A DNA stretch of 15,761 nt from Candidatus Methanomethylophilaceae archaeon. Its GTDB lineage: Archaea > Thermoplasmatota > Thermoplasmata > Methanomassiliicoccales > Methanomethylophilaceae. This document shows, piece by piece, positions 6,496 through 13,585 of this stretch (position 1 is its first letter; the number at the start of each line of letters is the position of its first letter). The stretch spans positions 1-15,761 of the forward strand of contig JALNYB010000022.1 of NCBI GenBank assembly GCA_023230065.1, read 5' to 3'. A program made the translations under genes and the position numbers. The notes below the pieces were generated by a model, which was not told the origin of the DNA, searched no databases, and was given only the letters and a program-made list of their open reading frames with translations.

Positions 6496-6546
6496 AAGTG
6501 TGATACACTTGATACAAATATAAAGTTAAAGTATCGAATCCGATTC
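6496..6546 (-). promoter_or_regulatory. HTH gene promoter with two palindromes
   Basis: TTTATATT on the minus strand (6517-6524) is the TATA box. AAGTGT-GAT-ACACTT (6496-6510), a perfect 15-bp inverted repeat, lies between TATA and ATG across the predicted start site, where a bound protein would block transcription. GAATC-C-GATTC (6536-6546) lies just upstream of the TATA box, where activators or autoregulators often bind. Confidence 0.5.
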
Positions 6547-6551
6547 AACAA

Positions 6552-6989
6552 CCAATTCTTTTAAATAAGTGGTTTTAAGAGTTGATTCAATCTTTCGTGT
6601 AAATATCTTGGATACGCATAAATGTTGTATGAGTTCTTTAGAAAAGGTAAAGTTGAAGAAACAGAATAATGATTTTGACAAGACATTTTCGAAGTTCAAG
6701 TTAACAAAGGGAACGGAAAGGTCCTCTGGAACGATAGATAGAAGTCATTCAATATCGTAGTATCAATCGTTAATTTTATAGGTTGAAAACACGTAAACAC
6801 AGAATTTCAAATGAAGATTTTCTCAGACATGGGTATTTAAACATATTTTTGACATCTTTCGAGGGTGTAAAATATTCAGTCGTGCAGTATGCCTGAAATG
6901 GGCGGTATCTCCTTCTGATTAATCTATGATTCAGTCTTGTAGATGTAGGACTTCTAATAAATAAGAGTTTAGTGCAGGGGAAATCGTTC
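6552..6989. other. intergenic region, no supported gene
   Basis: About 440 bp lie between the HTH promoter and the DUF1015 terminator. The plus strand has a 43-codon lysine-rich frame (6629-6760), MSSLEKVKLKK..., with TAAATATC 26 nt upstream. It ends in TAG, unlike every other gene here, and resembles nothing I know. The minus-strand frame that spills out of DUF1015 (6776-7168) is a shadow. I see no RNA gene. Confidence 0.4.
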
Positions 6990-7042
6990 ATATAAAAATT
7001 CAGACGACCACTTTTTGATTTACAGTCAAAGCGGAGTGGTCG
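6990..7042 (-). terminator. two-tier hairpin terminator of the DUF1015 gene
   Basis: CGACCACT (7005-7012) pairs with AGTGGTCG (7035-7042). After a 1x4 internal loop, TTTGA (7014-7018) pairs with TCAAA (7026-7030) around a seven-base loop. On the minus strand it lies about 30 nt after the DUF1015 stop and is followed by GAATTTTTATATG, a U-tract. Confidence 0.65.
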
Positions 7043-7071
7043 GCCTGATTTTAATTTTTGATTGTAATACA

Positions 7072-8259
7072 TCAGTTCATTTTGTATAGTACGAATCCAG
7101 ACCAGATCTTCGGGAAGAAGAATGTAGTCTTTTTGGGCATCCTTTTTCCGATCATGGAAAGATCCCAAATGGTCTGAAGTTTCGGATCATTTAGGATTAT
7201 GGCCAGATCGTGTTTCTTTTCTGCCATCTTGATTTTGACGGATGAGAGTTCTGCATCGTAAGATACCGTAGCCTTTCCCTCATCTGATTTGTAAATATCT
7301 TTAAGGATGAGTTCTTGCGCTACGTAAGTATCGAGTTTCCACATCGGATCATCCTTTTTGTTGTAATCTGCAATAAAGCATTTTCCTGATTTGAATATAA
7401 ATCCCATCATGTGGTCTTTCAGTTGAATCTCCATATCTGTTTCTGTGACCTCTTTTACATTCATTTCTTTAAAGATCTTCGAGATGACGTTTTTTTCTGA
7501 TATCTCATCAGAGTTCACGAGCCTATGTGTAGGCCAGATTATTAGCCCTTTGTCGTCTGCTGCTACGAGTGTTGCGAGAACATATTGTTTTCTCTCATCA
7601 TCTGGGTTCTCTTTTGCGTAGTTCAAAGCTGTTTCGTATCTGTGATGACCGTCTGCAATGAGCATTTTTTGGTCAGCTAGCTGTGATTTGATTTCTTTGA
7701 TGACATTTTCATCGGAGATCCTGAAGTATCTATGTTCGACTTTTTGATTGTCAACATATCTGTAGATCAGTTGTGCAGTTCCAGAGATTTTTTTGTTGAG
7801 TTCAGGCGTAAATCCCTCGAATATTCCAAAAATAGATTCTAAATGGCATTCCATGTCTCTCAGAAGATTTAAGCGGTCTTCTTTTACTTTAGAGAAGGTT
7901 TCTTCATGAGGAATGACGTGGCCTGCACTATATTCTTCGGTTTTAAGAGCTCCCACCAATCCTATCCGGGTTTTAATGACACCGTTATCATCGAAGGTCT
8001 GTTCATAAAGGTAGAATGAATCTGTATCCTGTTTTAGGCTACCATCATTGATCATTCTATCCAATTCTTTTCTGGCTGCGTGATACCTTTTGTCCGCATC
8101 TGGTTTCAGAGTAAGATTCGTAATATTATTCTTGTGGCTCTGAAGTTCTTTGAGGTAGTCTTCGCCTATTACGTCATACGGTGGCGATATGCGGTCTCCG
8201 ATTGGTTCGTTAATTCTCAGTGCTGGTCTGTAACCTGGAAATGGAAGGAATGTTACCAT
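7072..8259 (-). CDS. DUF1015 family protein
   Basis: The 395-residue protein matches the DUF1015 family found in many methanogens and anaerobic bacteria at the same length. The N-terminus has FLPFPGYRPAL and DRISPPYDVI (about 22-31). The middle has HEETFSKVKEDRLNLLRD (118-135), followed by CHLESIFGIF, and the most conserved motif IADGHHRYETAL (201-212). These histidines and acidic residues look like an active site, but I can assign no reaction with confidence. The ATG at 8259 follows an A/T-rich TATA element by about 33 nt, leaving a very short leader. It is transcribed separately from hypE, since a terminator lies between them. It ends in TGA. Confidence 0.88.
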   Translation of the reverse strand: MVTFLPFPGYRPALRINEPIGDRISPPYDVIGEDYLKELQSHKNNITNLTLKPDADKRYHAARKELDRMINDGSLKQDTDSFYLYEQTFDDNGVIKTRIGLVGALKTEEYSAGHVIPHEETFSKVKEDRLNLLRDMECHLESIFGIFEGFTPELNKKISGTAQLIYRYVDNQKVEHRYFRISDENVIKEIKSQLADQKMLIADGHHRYETALNYAKENPDDERKQYVLATLVAADDKGLIIWPTHRLVNSDEISEKNVISKIFKEMNVKEVTETDMEIQLKDHMMGFIFKSGKCFIADYNKKDDPMWKLDTYVAQELILKDIYKSDEGKATVSYDAELSSVKIKMAEKKHDLAIILNDPKLQTIWDLSMIGKRMPKKTTFFFPKIWSGFVLYKMN

Positions 8260-8286
8260 TTTAATGCCTGTATTTCATAATGTACT

Positions 8287-8296
8287 GTTTATATTT
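8287..8296 (-). promoter_or_regulatory. TATA-box promoter of the DUF1015 gene
   Basis: The minus strand reads GAAATATAAAC around this site, about 33 nt before the ATG at 8259. The predicted start site leaves a leader of only a few bases and no ribosome-binding site. Confidence 0.45.
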
Positions 8297-8321
8297 CAAT
8301 TGAACGAGATTACTACCCGTT

Positions 8322-8367
8322 ATAACACAAACTCAAAAGACTGTGTCAGCGTATTTGCTGGCACAGT
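8322..8367 (-). terminator. hairpin plus U-tract terminator of hypE
   Basis: ACTGTGTCAGC (8340-8350) pairs with GCTGGCACAGT (8357-8367) over 11 bp with one G-U pair and a six-base loop. The hairpin begins 16 nt after the hypE TGA. On the minus strand it is followed by TCTTTTGAGTTTGTG. Confidence 0.75.
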
Positions 8368-8383
8368 TGATGATATAAAAAAT

Positions 8384-9430
8384 TCAGCAGATCCTGGGAA
8401 CGGGATCGCCCGATGGAGCTTCCAATATCCTTTTTCCGCCGATCTCTGTCTTGAGAATGACCCTTTCGGGACCTTTCGATGCATATCCGATGATCTGGGC
8501 ATTCTGGCCTTCCGGAGTTTTCCTGATAGCTTCTAGAACTGTTTCTGCCATTTCAGAAACTACCGCTATAACAGCTTTTCCTTCGTTTCCTATGTTCAGG
8601 GGATTTATACCTAAAAGGTCGCATGCATTGACAACACCGTCTCTTAGTGGAATTTTGCATTCTTCGATTTCCATTCCGATATGGGATTTAGAGCACCATT
8701 CATTGAGTGTGTTCGCAAGACCTCCGCGGGTTGGGTCCTTCATAGAGACTATGCCGCCTGCTCTGAGTCCTTTTTCAATCATCTTGTTGAGTGGAGCGAC
8801 ATCACTCTTGATCTCACTATCAAAGCCATATCCTTCACGGGAAGATAGTATTGCCACACCGTGGTCTCCTACGTATCCGGATACGATTATTGCATCGCCT
8901 GGCTTGACATTGGAATCTGTGCACCATCTGTGATCTACTTTTCTGTATTGTGAAGCCACTTCGAGATCATCGTCAAGGAATGGTGATCTTTTTCCGATAG
9001 CTGAGGTTGTAATGATCATCTGATCAAGAGCTCCCGATTCCATGACCTTTGTGTCTCCGGTAGCAATGGGTACGCCGCAACTTGCAGCCGTTTGTCCCAC
9101 GCTTTCCATGATTCTGTCAACAATGTCAAAAGTGAGTCCCTCTTCCATGATAAGCGAACATCCGAGTGCCAGAGGTTTCGCTCCCATGACGGAGATATCA
9201 TTAACAGTTCCGGAAACAGCAATCTTTCCTATATCTCCTCCAGGGAAAAACAATGGTTTTACTGTGTGTCCGTCTATAGTAAAGACAATGTCGTCGACGA
9301 TAGCGGAGTCATCCATGGAGTCCAAGGGAACTTCCGAGTTCATTTTAGGAAAATGAGATATAATGTGTTTGGAAAGGAAATCTTGCATTACCTCTCCGCC
9401 CGCTCCGTGATTCATTACTATCTTTGACAT
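8384..9430 (-). CDS. hypE: hydrogenase maturation protein HypE
   Basis: HypE (348 residues, normal length) dehydrates the carbamoyl group placed by HypF on its C-terminal cysteine. This makes the thiocyanate from which the cyanide ligands of [NiFe] hydrogenases are built. The protein opens with MNHGAGGEVMQDFL and has the PurM/AIR-synthase ATP-binding features: DDSAIVDD (40-47), the glycine-containing IAVSGTVNDISVMGAKPL (70-87), TGDTKV and KDPTRGGLA. It ends in PRIC, the exact C-terminal motif whose cysteine carries the carbamoyl group, so the active site is intact. The ATG at 9430 has CCTATATTCC centred 26 nt upstream and no Shine-Dalgarno, so the mRNA is probably leaderless. No other hyp gene adjoins it, so it seems to be transcribed alone. 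Confidence 0.95.
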   Translation of the reverse strand: MSKIVMNHGAGGEVMQDFLSKHIISHFPKMNSEVPLDSMDDSAIVDDIVFTIDGHTVKPLFFPGGDIGKIAVSGTVNDISVMGAKPLALGCSLIMEEGLTFDIVDRIMESVGQTAASCGVPIATGDTKVMESGALDQMIITTSAIGKRSPFLDDDLEVASQYRKVDHRWCTDSNVKPGDAIIVSGYVGDHGVAILSSREGYGFDSEIKSDVAPLNKMIEKGLRAGGIVSMKDPTRGGLANTLNEWCSKSHIGMEIEECKIPLRDGVVNACDLLGINPLNIGNEGKAVIAVVSEMAETVLEAIRKTPEGQNAQIIGYASKGPERVILKTEIGGKRILEAPSGDPVPRIC

Positions 9431-9449
9431 TGCATCGGTTATTGTTTTC

Positions 9450-9461
9450 AGGAATATAGGT
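9450..9461 (-). promoter_or_regulatory. TATA-box promoter of hypE
   Basis: The minus strand reads ACCTATATTCCT, centred about 26 nt before the hypE ATG. That places the transcription start at the start codon. Confidence 0.5.
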
Positions 9462-9535
9462 TTTTGTCTTGTATTCGGTAACTCATGTTTATTTACTCAA
9501 TGATAAATAATACAGAGTGCATGATGATGCATATC

Positions 9536-9610
9536 GGGCTTGTGGGGTAGCATGGATAATCCTTTCGGCCTTCGGAGCCAAAAACCCGGGTTCGAATCCC
9601 GGCAAGCCCT
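9536..9610 (+). tRNA. tRNA-Arg (anticodon TCG)
   Basis: The acceptor GGGCTTG (9536-9542) pairs with CAAGCCC (9603-9609), and the discriminator is T9610. CCA is not encoded, unlike in tRNA-Thr. The loop CTTCGGA (9570-9576) gives anticodon TCG (9572-9574), reading CGA and related codons. The T arm CCGGG-TTCGAAT-CCCGG is perfect. The D stem GGGT pairs with ATCC using one G-U. The anticodon stem TCGGC/GCCAA has a C-A mismatch at positions 28 and 42. The overall sequence closely follows archaeal tRNA-Arg(UCG). Confidence 0.9.
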
Positions 9611-9627
9611 CTCATGAATTTCAGGTT

Positions 9628-9640
9628 ATTGTTTTTTAAT
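9628..9640 (+). terminator. oligo-T terminator of tRNA-Arg
   Basis: A run of six T (9632-9637) lies 22 bases after the tRNA end. A simple U-tract is the usual archaeal tRNA terminator. Confidence 0.45.
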
Positions 9641-9797
9641 TGGTATTTCCGATTTAATTGCAATGATTGAGATCAAGTGAGGATATGCAGTCTATATCTC
9701 CTTGGAATGTGTTTGAAAAAAGTGAGTTGTTAACACGAATCTGTTTTGTCTCTTAATGGCAATGCAATCTGTAAGATTTGCTTTAGATATCTGCAAA

Positions 9798-9992
9798 TCA
9801 GATTCGAGTGATATCTTCTTTTTTAAGAAGAATGGGACTTAGTATCAGACCGGTCATGACTGGAATTATGCCCATTAGGATACATGTTGTTGGCTGAGTG
9901 TCGTGAAAGGTCAGATATAATAAAGCTGCAGCGGCAGCTGAAATCCAAACGCAGAAGATGTATGTGAGTGTTCTCACGGTACAGTTTTTCAA
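9798..9992 (-). CDS. small two-helix membrane protein, function unknown
   Basis: The 64-residue frame reads MKNCTVRTLTYIFCVWISAA..., with two hydrophobic segments at about 8-27 and 37-56 joined by HDTQPTT, and a charged tail, KKEDITRI. This is the shape of a small inner-membrane hairpin protein. The start is probably TTG (9992), with AGGGA about six bases upstream. A GTG six codons further in is an alternative. I recognise no family. The clean hydrophobic periodicity and charged ends argue for a real gene, but its size and the lack of a clear promoter keep this tentative. Confidence 0.45.
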   Translation of the reverse strand: MKNCTVRTLTYIFCVWISAAAAALLYLTFHDTQPTTCILMGIIPVMTGLILSPILLKKEDITRI

Positions 9993-10312
9993 GATAATCC
10001 CTGTCTTTAGAGATAGTTTTGTTCTATTTAAGATATTGTTTAATGCTGTTTCATATCATATTTGGTCGTATCTTTTTGTCTTTAGTCTTATTTTTTTGTA
10101 ACTATTTTCACAAGATAATGTTTATGTGGTTTACTGTATTTTTTGACTAGAGAATATAATTCTGCTTGGTGGTATTTTTCTCCCAATTCGTTATGTATTG
10201 GGTTTAAATATGTCGGGGCAAGGTTATCGATAATTAATATACTGAAGATAGTAAAAACTGTTAGGGTTTATTCGTGAAATGTGAAACTGCTCTCTTAGGG
10301 ATAATAATGACT
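9993..10312. other. A/T-rich intergenic region without a gene
   Basis: About 320 bp between the small membrane gene and the end of apt. There is no convincing frame. It contains several T-runs on the plus strand and a weak hairpin CCCAAT-N9-ATTGGG (10182-10202). Confidence 0.5.
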
Positions 10313-10837
10313 TTACCTTCCTTCGTAGGTGATTAAAGATTTCACATCGTATCCTTTGAGTTGATCTCTTCCGTTGAGTCCCACTAGCTCCATAACGAAA
10401 CATATTTTTACGATCTTTCCGCCCAACTTCTCTACCATATCGACTATGGCTTTTGTGGTACCGCCGGTAGCTATCAGGTCATCGATGATTACGACTTTAG
10501 CATCTTTTACGAAACTGTCCACATGCATTTCTAGTGTCGCTGTGCCGTATTCCAACGCATATTCTTCGGAGATGGTTGCTCTGGGAAGTTTTCCTTTTTT
10601 ACGTACAAGGATGAATCCTTTGTTCATAGCGTATGCGACAGGTGCACCGAATACGAAACCTCTGGATTCTGAACCTAATATGACATCATAATCAACGTCT
10701 TTAAGAAGGTCTACCAATCCATCAACTGCCATTTTGAAGCCGATCGGATCTTGAATCATAGATGTGATGTCTCTGAACATGATTCCTTCTTTGGGGAAAT
10801 TCGGTATTGTAGTTATGAAGTCTTTGAGATCTGCCAT
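10313..10837 (-). CDS. apt: adenine phosphoribosyltransferase
   Basis: Apt joins adenine and PRPP to give AMP and pyrophosphate in the cytoplasm. The 174-residue product has the family opening MADLKDFITTIPNFPKEGI followed by MFRDIT, then GSESRGFVFG (about 55-64) in the purine-binding region, KKGKLPR and the PRPP-binding loop VVIIDDLIATGGTT (115-128). The open frame extends 31 codons further upstream to 10930. I chose the ATG at 10837 because family similarity starts there and a TATATAT element lies 26 nt before it, so the mRNA is probably leaderless. The longer start would also overlap the divergent ade gene. It is divergent from ade-hpt, which handles the same base by another route, and ends in TAA. 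Confidence 0.92.
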   Translation of the reverse strand: MADLKDFITTIPNFPKEGIMFRDITSMIQDPIGFKMAVDGLVDLLKDVDYDVILGSESRGFVFGAPVAYAMNKGFILVRKKGKLPRATISEEYALEYGTATLEMHVDSFVKDAKVVIIDDLIATGGTTKAIVDMVEKLGGKIVKICFVMELVGLNGRDQLKGYDVKSLITYEGR

Positions 10838-10856
10838 GTTTCGCAAATTATATTTC

Positions 10857-10870
10857 AGATATATATCAAG
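10857..10870 (-). promoter_or_regulatory. TATA-box promoter of apt
   Basis: The minus strand reads CTTGATATATATCT, centred about 26 nt before the chosen apt ATG. The 87-bp gap to ade must hold both divergent promoters. For ade only weak elements are visible (AAGTATGATAAC at 10892-10903). Confidence 0.5.
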
Positions 10871-10924
10871 TATTGTTGGTCTATCTTTCGGAAGTATGAT
10901 AACCTTATACTTTGATACCATTCT

Positions 10925-12565
10925 ATGCACAGTCCAGTCACCGTGGAAGGTAACTTAGTTGATGTGTTAGAAGATAGGATATATCCTGCAAGAATAAGGG
11001 CATTGAACGGAAGGATTTCTTCTGTAGAAGAGATAGAGGGAACCTTTTCTAATTATATCCTTCCAGGATTGGTGGATTCTCATGTTCATGTGGAATCTTC
11101 TATGCTCGTCCCTTCTCGTTTTGCGGAACTGGCAGTTCCACGAGGAGTCGTGGCAGTAGTCGCAGATCCTCACGAAATAGCTAACGTTCTTGGAATAAAA
11201 GGAGTGGAATTCATGATAAAGGATTCTGAAAGTGTTCCTTTGAAATTCAGATATATGGCACCATCATGCGTTCCTGCGACAAGTTTTGAGACTGCAGGTT
11301 GCAGATTGGGTTCCAAAGAGATAGAGGATCTTCTGAGCAGACCCAAGATATTCGGATTAGCAGAGGTCATGAACTATCCTGGTGTTATTAATCGTGATCC
11401 AGAAGTTATGGAGAAGATCGCTATAGCCAAGAAATACAACAAACCGATCGATGGACATGCGCCAGGCCTTAGTGGAAATGATTTGGATAAATACATTGCT
11501 GCGGGAATAACAACCGATCATGAATGTGTCACCGAGGAAGAAGCAAGAGAAAAAGCAGAGAAAGGAATGATAATCCAAGTAAGAGAAGGTTCTGCGTGTT
11601 CTAACATGGAGGCTTTGATACCGGTAGCCAAGGATTATGATTTTTTCTTCTCTACCGATGATATGCAAGCTAATGATTGCATAAACAACGGATATATGGA
11701 CAAGCTTCTCCGCATGGCAGTTGCCTTTGGAATAGAACCTATGAGGGCGATCAAAGCAGCTTCTCTGTGGCCATCTCTCCATTACGGATTGAGAGGCGGA
11801 GCGATATACAAGGACGGTCCGGCAGATCTGGTCATAGTATCTGACTTAAAGGATTTTGATGTTCTGAAGGTGTACATCAATGGTACACTAGTGGCCGAAA
11901 ATGGAAAGATCACATTCAACATCAGGCCGCTCACTTGCGATACAAATATTGTAACGTATCATACAGTTTCGAAGGATTTTTACATTTATCGTGAAGTTGA
12001 CAGCATCAGGGTGAAGGTAATAGGTGTAGAGGATAAGAAGATCTACAGCACCAAGGAGTCTGCTGTTCTGAGAACCGATAATGGGATATTAATGCCTGAT
12101 GTAGATAGGGATGTGCTTTTGATGGCAGTTGTAAACAGGTATGAAGTATCTAAGCCTACAGTAGGATTTGTTACAGGATTTGGGTTGAAGAAAGGTGCTT
12201 TGGCATCCACGGTCTCTCATGATTCTCACAACATTGTTGTTGTAGCGACATCTTACGAGCTTCTGTCCAAAGCGGTGAATGCTGTTTCAATCCACGGGGG
12301 GCATTATGTTACAGATGGGATGAACGAATTGATCCTTCCGCTTCCAGTTGCGGGATTGATGACAACAGAGCCAGGGATATCGGTGGCAGCGATAGAACAG
12401 AAGATGATCGTGATGGCAGAAAGTTGCGGATGCAAATTCAAGGCACCGTTTATGACGTTGGGATTCCAGTGTTTATTAGTGGTTCCTGCGCTGAAGATGA
12501 GTGATAAGGGTCTTTTTGATAACACTGAGTTTAAATTTACAGAATTGGATTATCAAGTTGAGTGA
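10925..12565 (+). CDS. ade: adenine deaminase
   Basis: Ade hydrolyses adenine to hypoxanthine and ammonia. The 546-residue protein is an amidohydrolase-superfamily TIM barrel of normal length. The first metal site is H53-V-H55 in LVDSHVHVESSML. DGHAPGLSG and TDHECVTEEEA follow, and the catalytic aspartate region is FFSTDD. The C-terminal part has the typical HDSHNIVVVA and GGHYVTDG segments of Ade, which separate it from related amidohydrolases. The ATG at 10925 has no clear Shine-Dalgarno. Its stop TGA lies four bases before the hpt start, so the two are one transcript. The product, hypoxanthine, is the substrate of that next enzyme. Confidence 0.93.
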   Translation: MHSPVTVEGNLVDVLEDRIYPARIRALNGRISSVEEIEGTFSNYILPGLVDSHVHVESSMLVPSRFAELAVPRGVVAVVADPHEIANVLGIKGVEFMIKDSESVPLKFRYMAPSCVPATSFETAGCRLGSKEIEDLLSRPKIFGLAEVMNYPGVINRDPEVMEKIAIAKKYNKPIDGHAPGLSGNDLDKYIAAGITTDHECVTEEEAREKAEKGMIIQVREGSACSNMEALIPVAKDYDFFFSTDDMQANDCINNGYMDKLLRMAVAFGIEPMRAIKAASLWPSLHYGLRGGAIYKDGPADLVIVSDLKDFDVLKVYINGTLVAENGKITFNIRPLTCDTNIVTYHTVSKDFYIYREVDSIRVKVIGVEDKKIYSTKESAVLRTDNGILMPDVDRDVLLMAVVNRYEVSKPTVGFVTGFGLKKGALASTVSHDSHNIVVVATSYELLSKAVNAVSIHGGHYVTDGMNELILPLPVAGLMTTEPGISVAAIEQKMIVMAESCGCKFKAPFMTLGFQCLLVVPALKMSDKGLFDNTEFKFTELDYQVE

Positions 12566-12569
12566 TGGT

Positions 12570-13130
12570 ATGTTAGAACTGTTGAAGAAGAGTTTAGATG
12601 AGTGTCCCATCGTAGATATGAACGGCTATCATTATTTTGTTCATCCTGTGACGGACGGTATACCATACATGGAACCGGATATTTTGAACGAGGTCTTGGA
12701 CGCTATACAGGCAAAAGTTGACTTTAACTGCGATTATATTCTGGGGCCTCAGGCGATGGGAATTCCGTTGGCTGTTGGGTTGTCACTCAGGACAGGGATA
12801 CCATATAATATCATAAGGAAAAGAAAATACAATTTGCCAGGAGAAGTGAACATCGCACAGTATACAGGTTATTCAAAATCTGAGATGTTCATAAACGGTA
12901 TCAAAAAAGGAGATCGTGTCGTAATTGTGGATGACGTCCTTAGTACAGGCGGTACAATACGTGCGATAGTGCATGCACTGAAGAACATAATAGGTGCTGA
13001 GGTAGTTGATGTTTTAATTGTATTCGAGAAGACCAAGAATAAAAAGGAAATGGAAGAAGAAATCGGTGTTAAGATCAAGACACTTTTGAAAGTGGAAATA
13101 ATCGACGGGAAAGTAATTTATTCTGAGTAA
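12570..13130 (+). CDS. hpt: hypoxanthine/guanine phosphoribosyltransferase, archaeal type
   Basis: Hpt converts hypoxanthine (and usually guanine) plus PRPP to IMP (GMP). The 186-residue product begins MLELLKKSLDECPIVD and has YHYFVHPVTDGIP (about 21-33), typical of the archaeal Hpt subfamily, which resembles Apt more than bacterial Hpt. LGPQAMGIPLAVGLSLRTG is the base-binding part, and the PRPP loop is VVIVDDVLSTGGT (117-129). The frame is open 23 codons further upstream, inside ade, but family similarity begins at the ATG at 12570. That ATG follows the ade stop by four bases, so translational coupling is likely. The gene completes the adenine to hypoxanthine to IMP route and ends in TAA. 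Confidence 0.93.
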   Translation: MLELLKKSLDECPIVDMNGYHYFVHPVTDGIPYMEPDILNEVLDAIQAKVDFNCDYILGPQAMGIPLAVGLSLRTGIPYNIIRKRKYNLPGEVNIAQYTGYSKSEMFINGIKKGDRVVIVDDVLSTGGTIRAIVHALKNIIGAEVVDVLIVFEKTKNKKEMEEEIGVKIKTLLKVEIIDGKVIYSE

Positions 13131-13157
13131 TTTTTGTAAGAAAAAGTCTCTATTTTC
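13131..13157 (+). terminator. U-rich terminator of ade-hpt
   Basis: TTTTT directly follows the hpt stop, and another T-rich run (CTATTTTC) follows within 25 bases. There is no hairpin. It is a weak but plausible archaeal U-tract terminator. Confidence 0.35.
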
Positions 13158-13585
13158 ATAACATTTGGAGGAAATAGTTCTCTGTAGAAGATGCTTATGA
13201 AAACAGGTGATTCAAAGAAGATTTACGCCCCCAAAATGGGGTAAGTAGGTTGTGGCGGTCATCCGTCGAGTCTTGCGAACAGAATCCGAGGAGTGCAACG
13301 ATCAAAGAAAAGTGTCAATCGACCAGTCATTCCTTTTCGAACATATCTCCATACTAGATTCGTTCTCGCCGCAGGTTCTAGACATATTTGGTTTTGCGAT
13401 TTTACTTTCCTCCACTATTGTTATTGTATTACTACTATATATAACGATTCATTCAATTAATTCGTTGATAATCGTAATTTTATGTATGTAATTCGTAGAT
13501 AAATTACGAAATACCATAATTGGATTCATTTAGTGTTTGCAAGCCAGACGTTACTCATAAGTACTCTGAAGTTATTCGGAATTGC
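13158..13585. other. intergenic region with a G+C-rich patch
   Basis: About 430 bp between hpt and the flavodoxin gene. It holds GGAGGAAAT (about 13167), a 17-codon frame ending in YAPKMG at 13241-13243, the hairpin CCCC-CAAAAT-type pairing at 13228-13241, and a patch of clearly higher G+C at about 13225-13330. I see no tRNA or other named RNA in it. Confidence 0.4.
13252..13491 (+). CDS. doubtful small ORF with C-terminal hydrophobic segments
   Basis: A GTG-started 79-codon frame. The first half is charged and soluble in character; from about residue 45 it is hydrophobic (FGFAILLSSTIVIVLLLYI, then SLIIVILCM), like a tail-anchored protein. There is no TATA element at the right distance and no well-placed Shine-Dalgarno. 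I recognise no family, and the frame may be chance. Confidence 0.2.
   Translation: MAVIRRVLRTESEECNDQRKVSIDQSFLFEHISILDSFSPQVLDIFGFAILLSSTIVIVLLLYITIHSINSLIIVILCM

Noticed and set aside
6629..6760. 43-codon lysine-rich plus-strand ORF with TAAATATC 26 nt upstream
   Set aside because: It ends in TAG, which no supported gene here uses; no family is recognised, and low-complexity A-rich DNA gives such frames by chance.
6776..7168. 130-codon minus-strand ORF overlapping the end of DUF1015
   Set aside because: It is out of frame with DUF1015, passes through that gene's terminator hairpin, and has no recognisable motif.
9521..9531. ATGATGA before tRNA-Arg, as a C/D-box RNA
   Set aside because: No box D lies at a usable distance before the tRNA. 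The short palindrome TGCAT-GATG-ATGCA explains the pattern.
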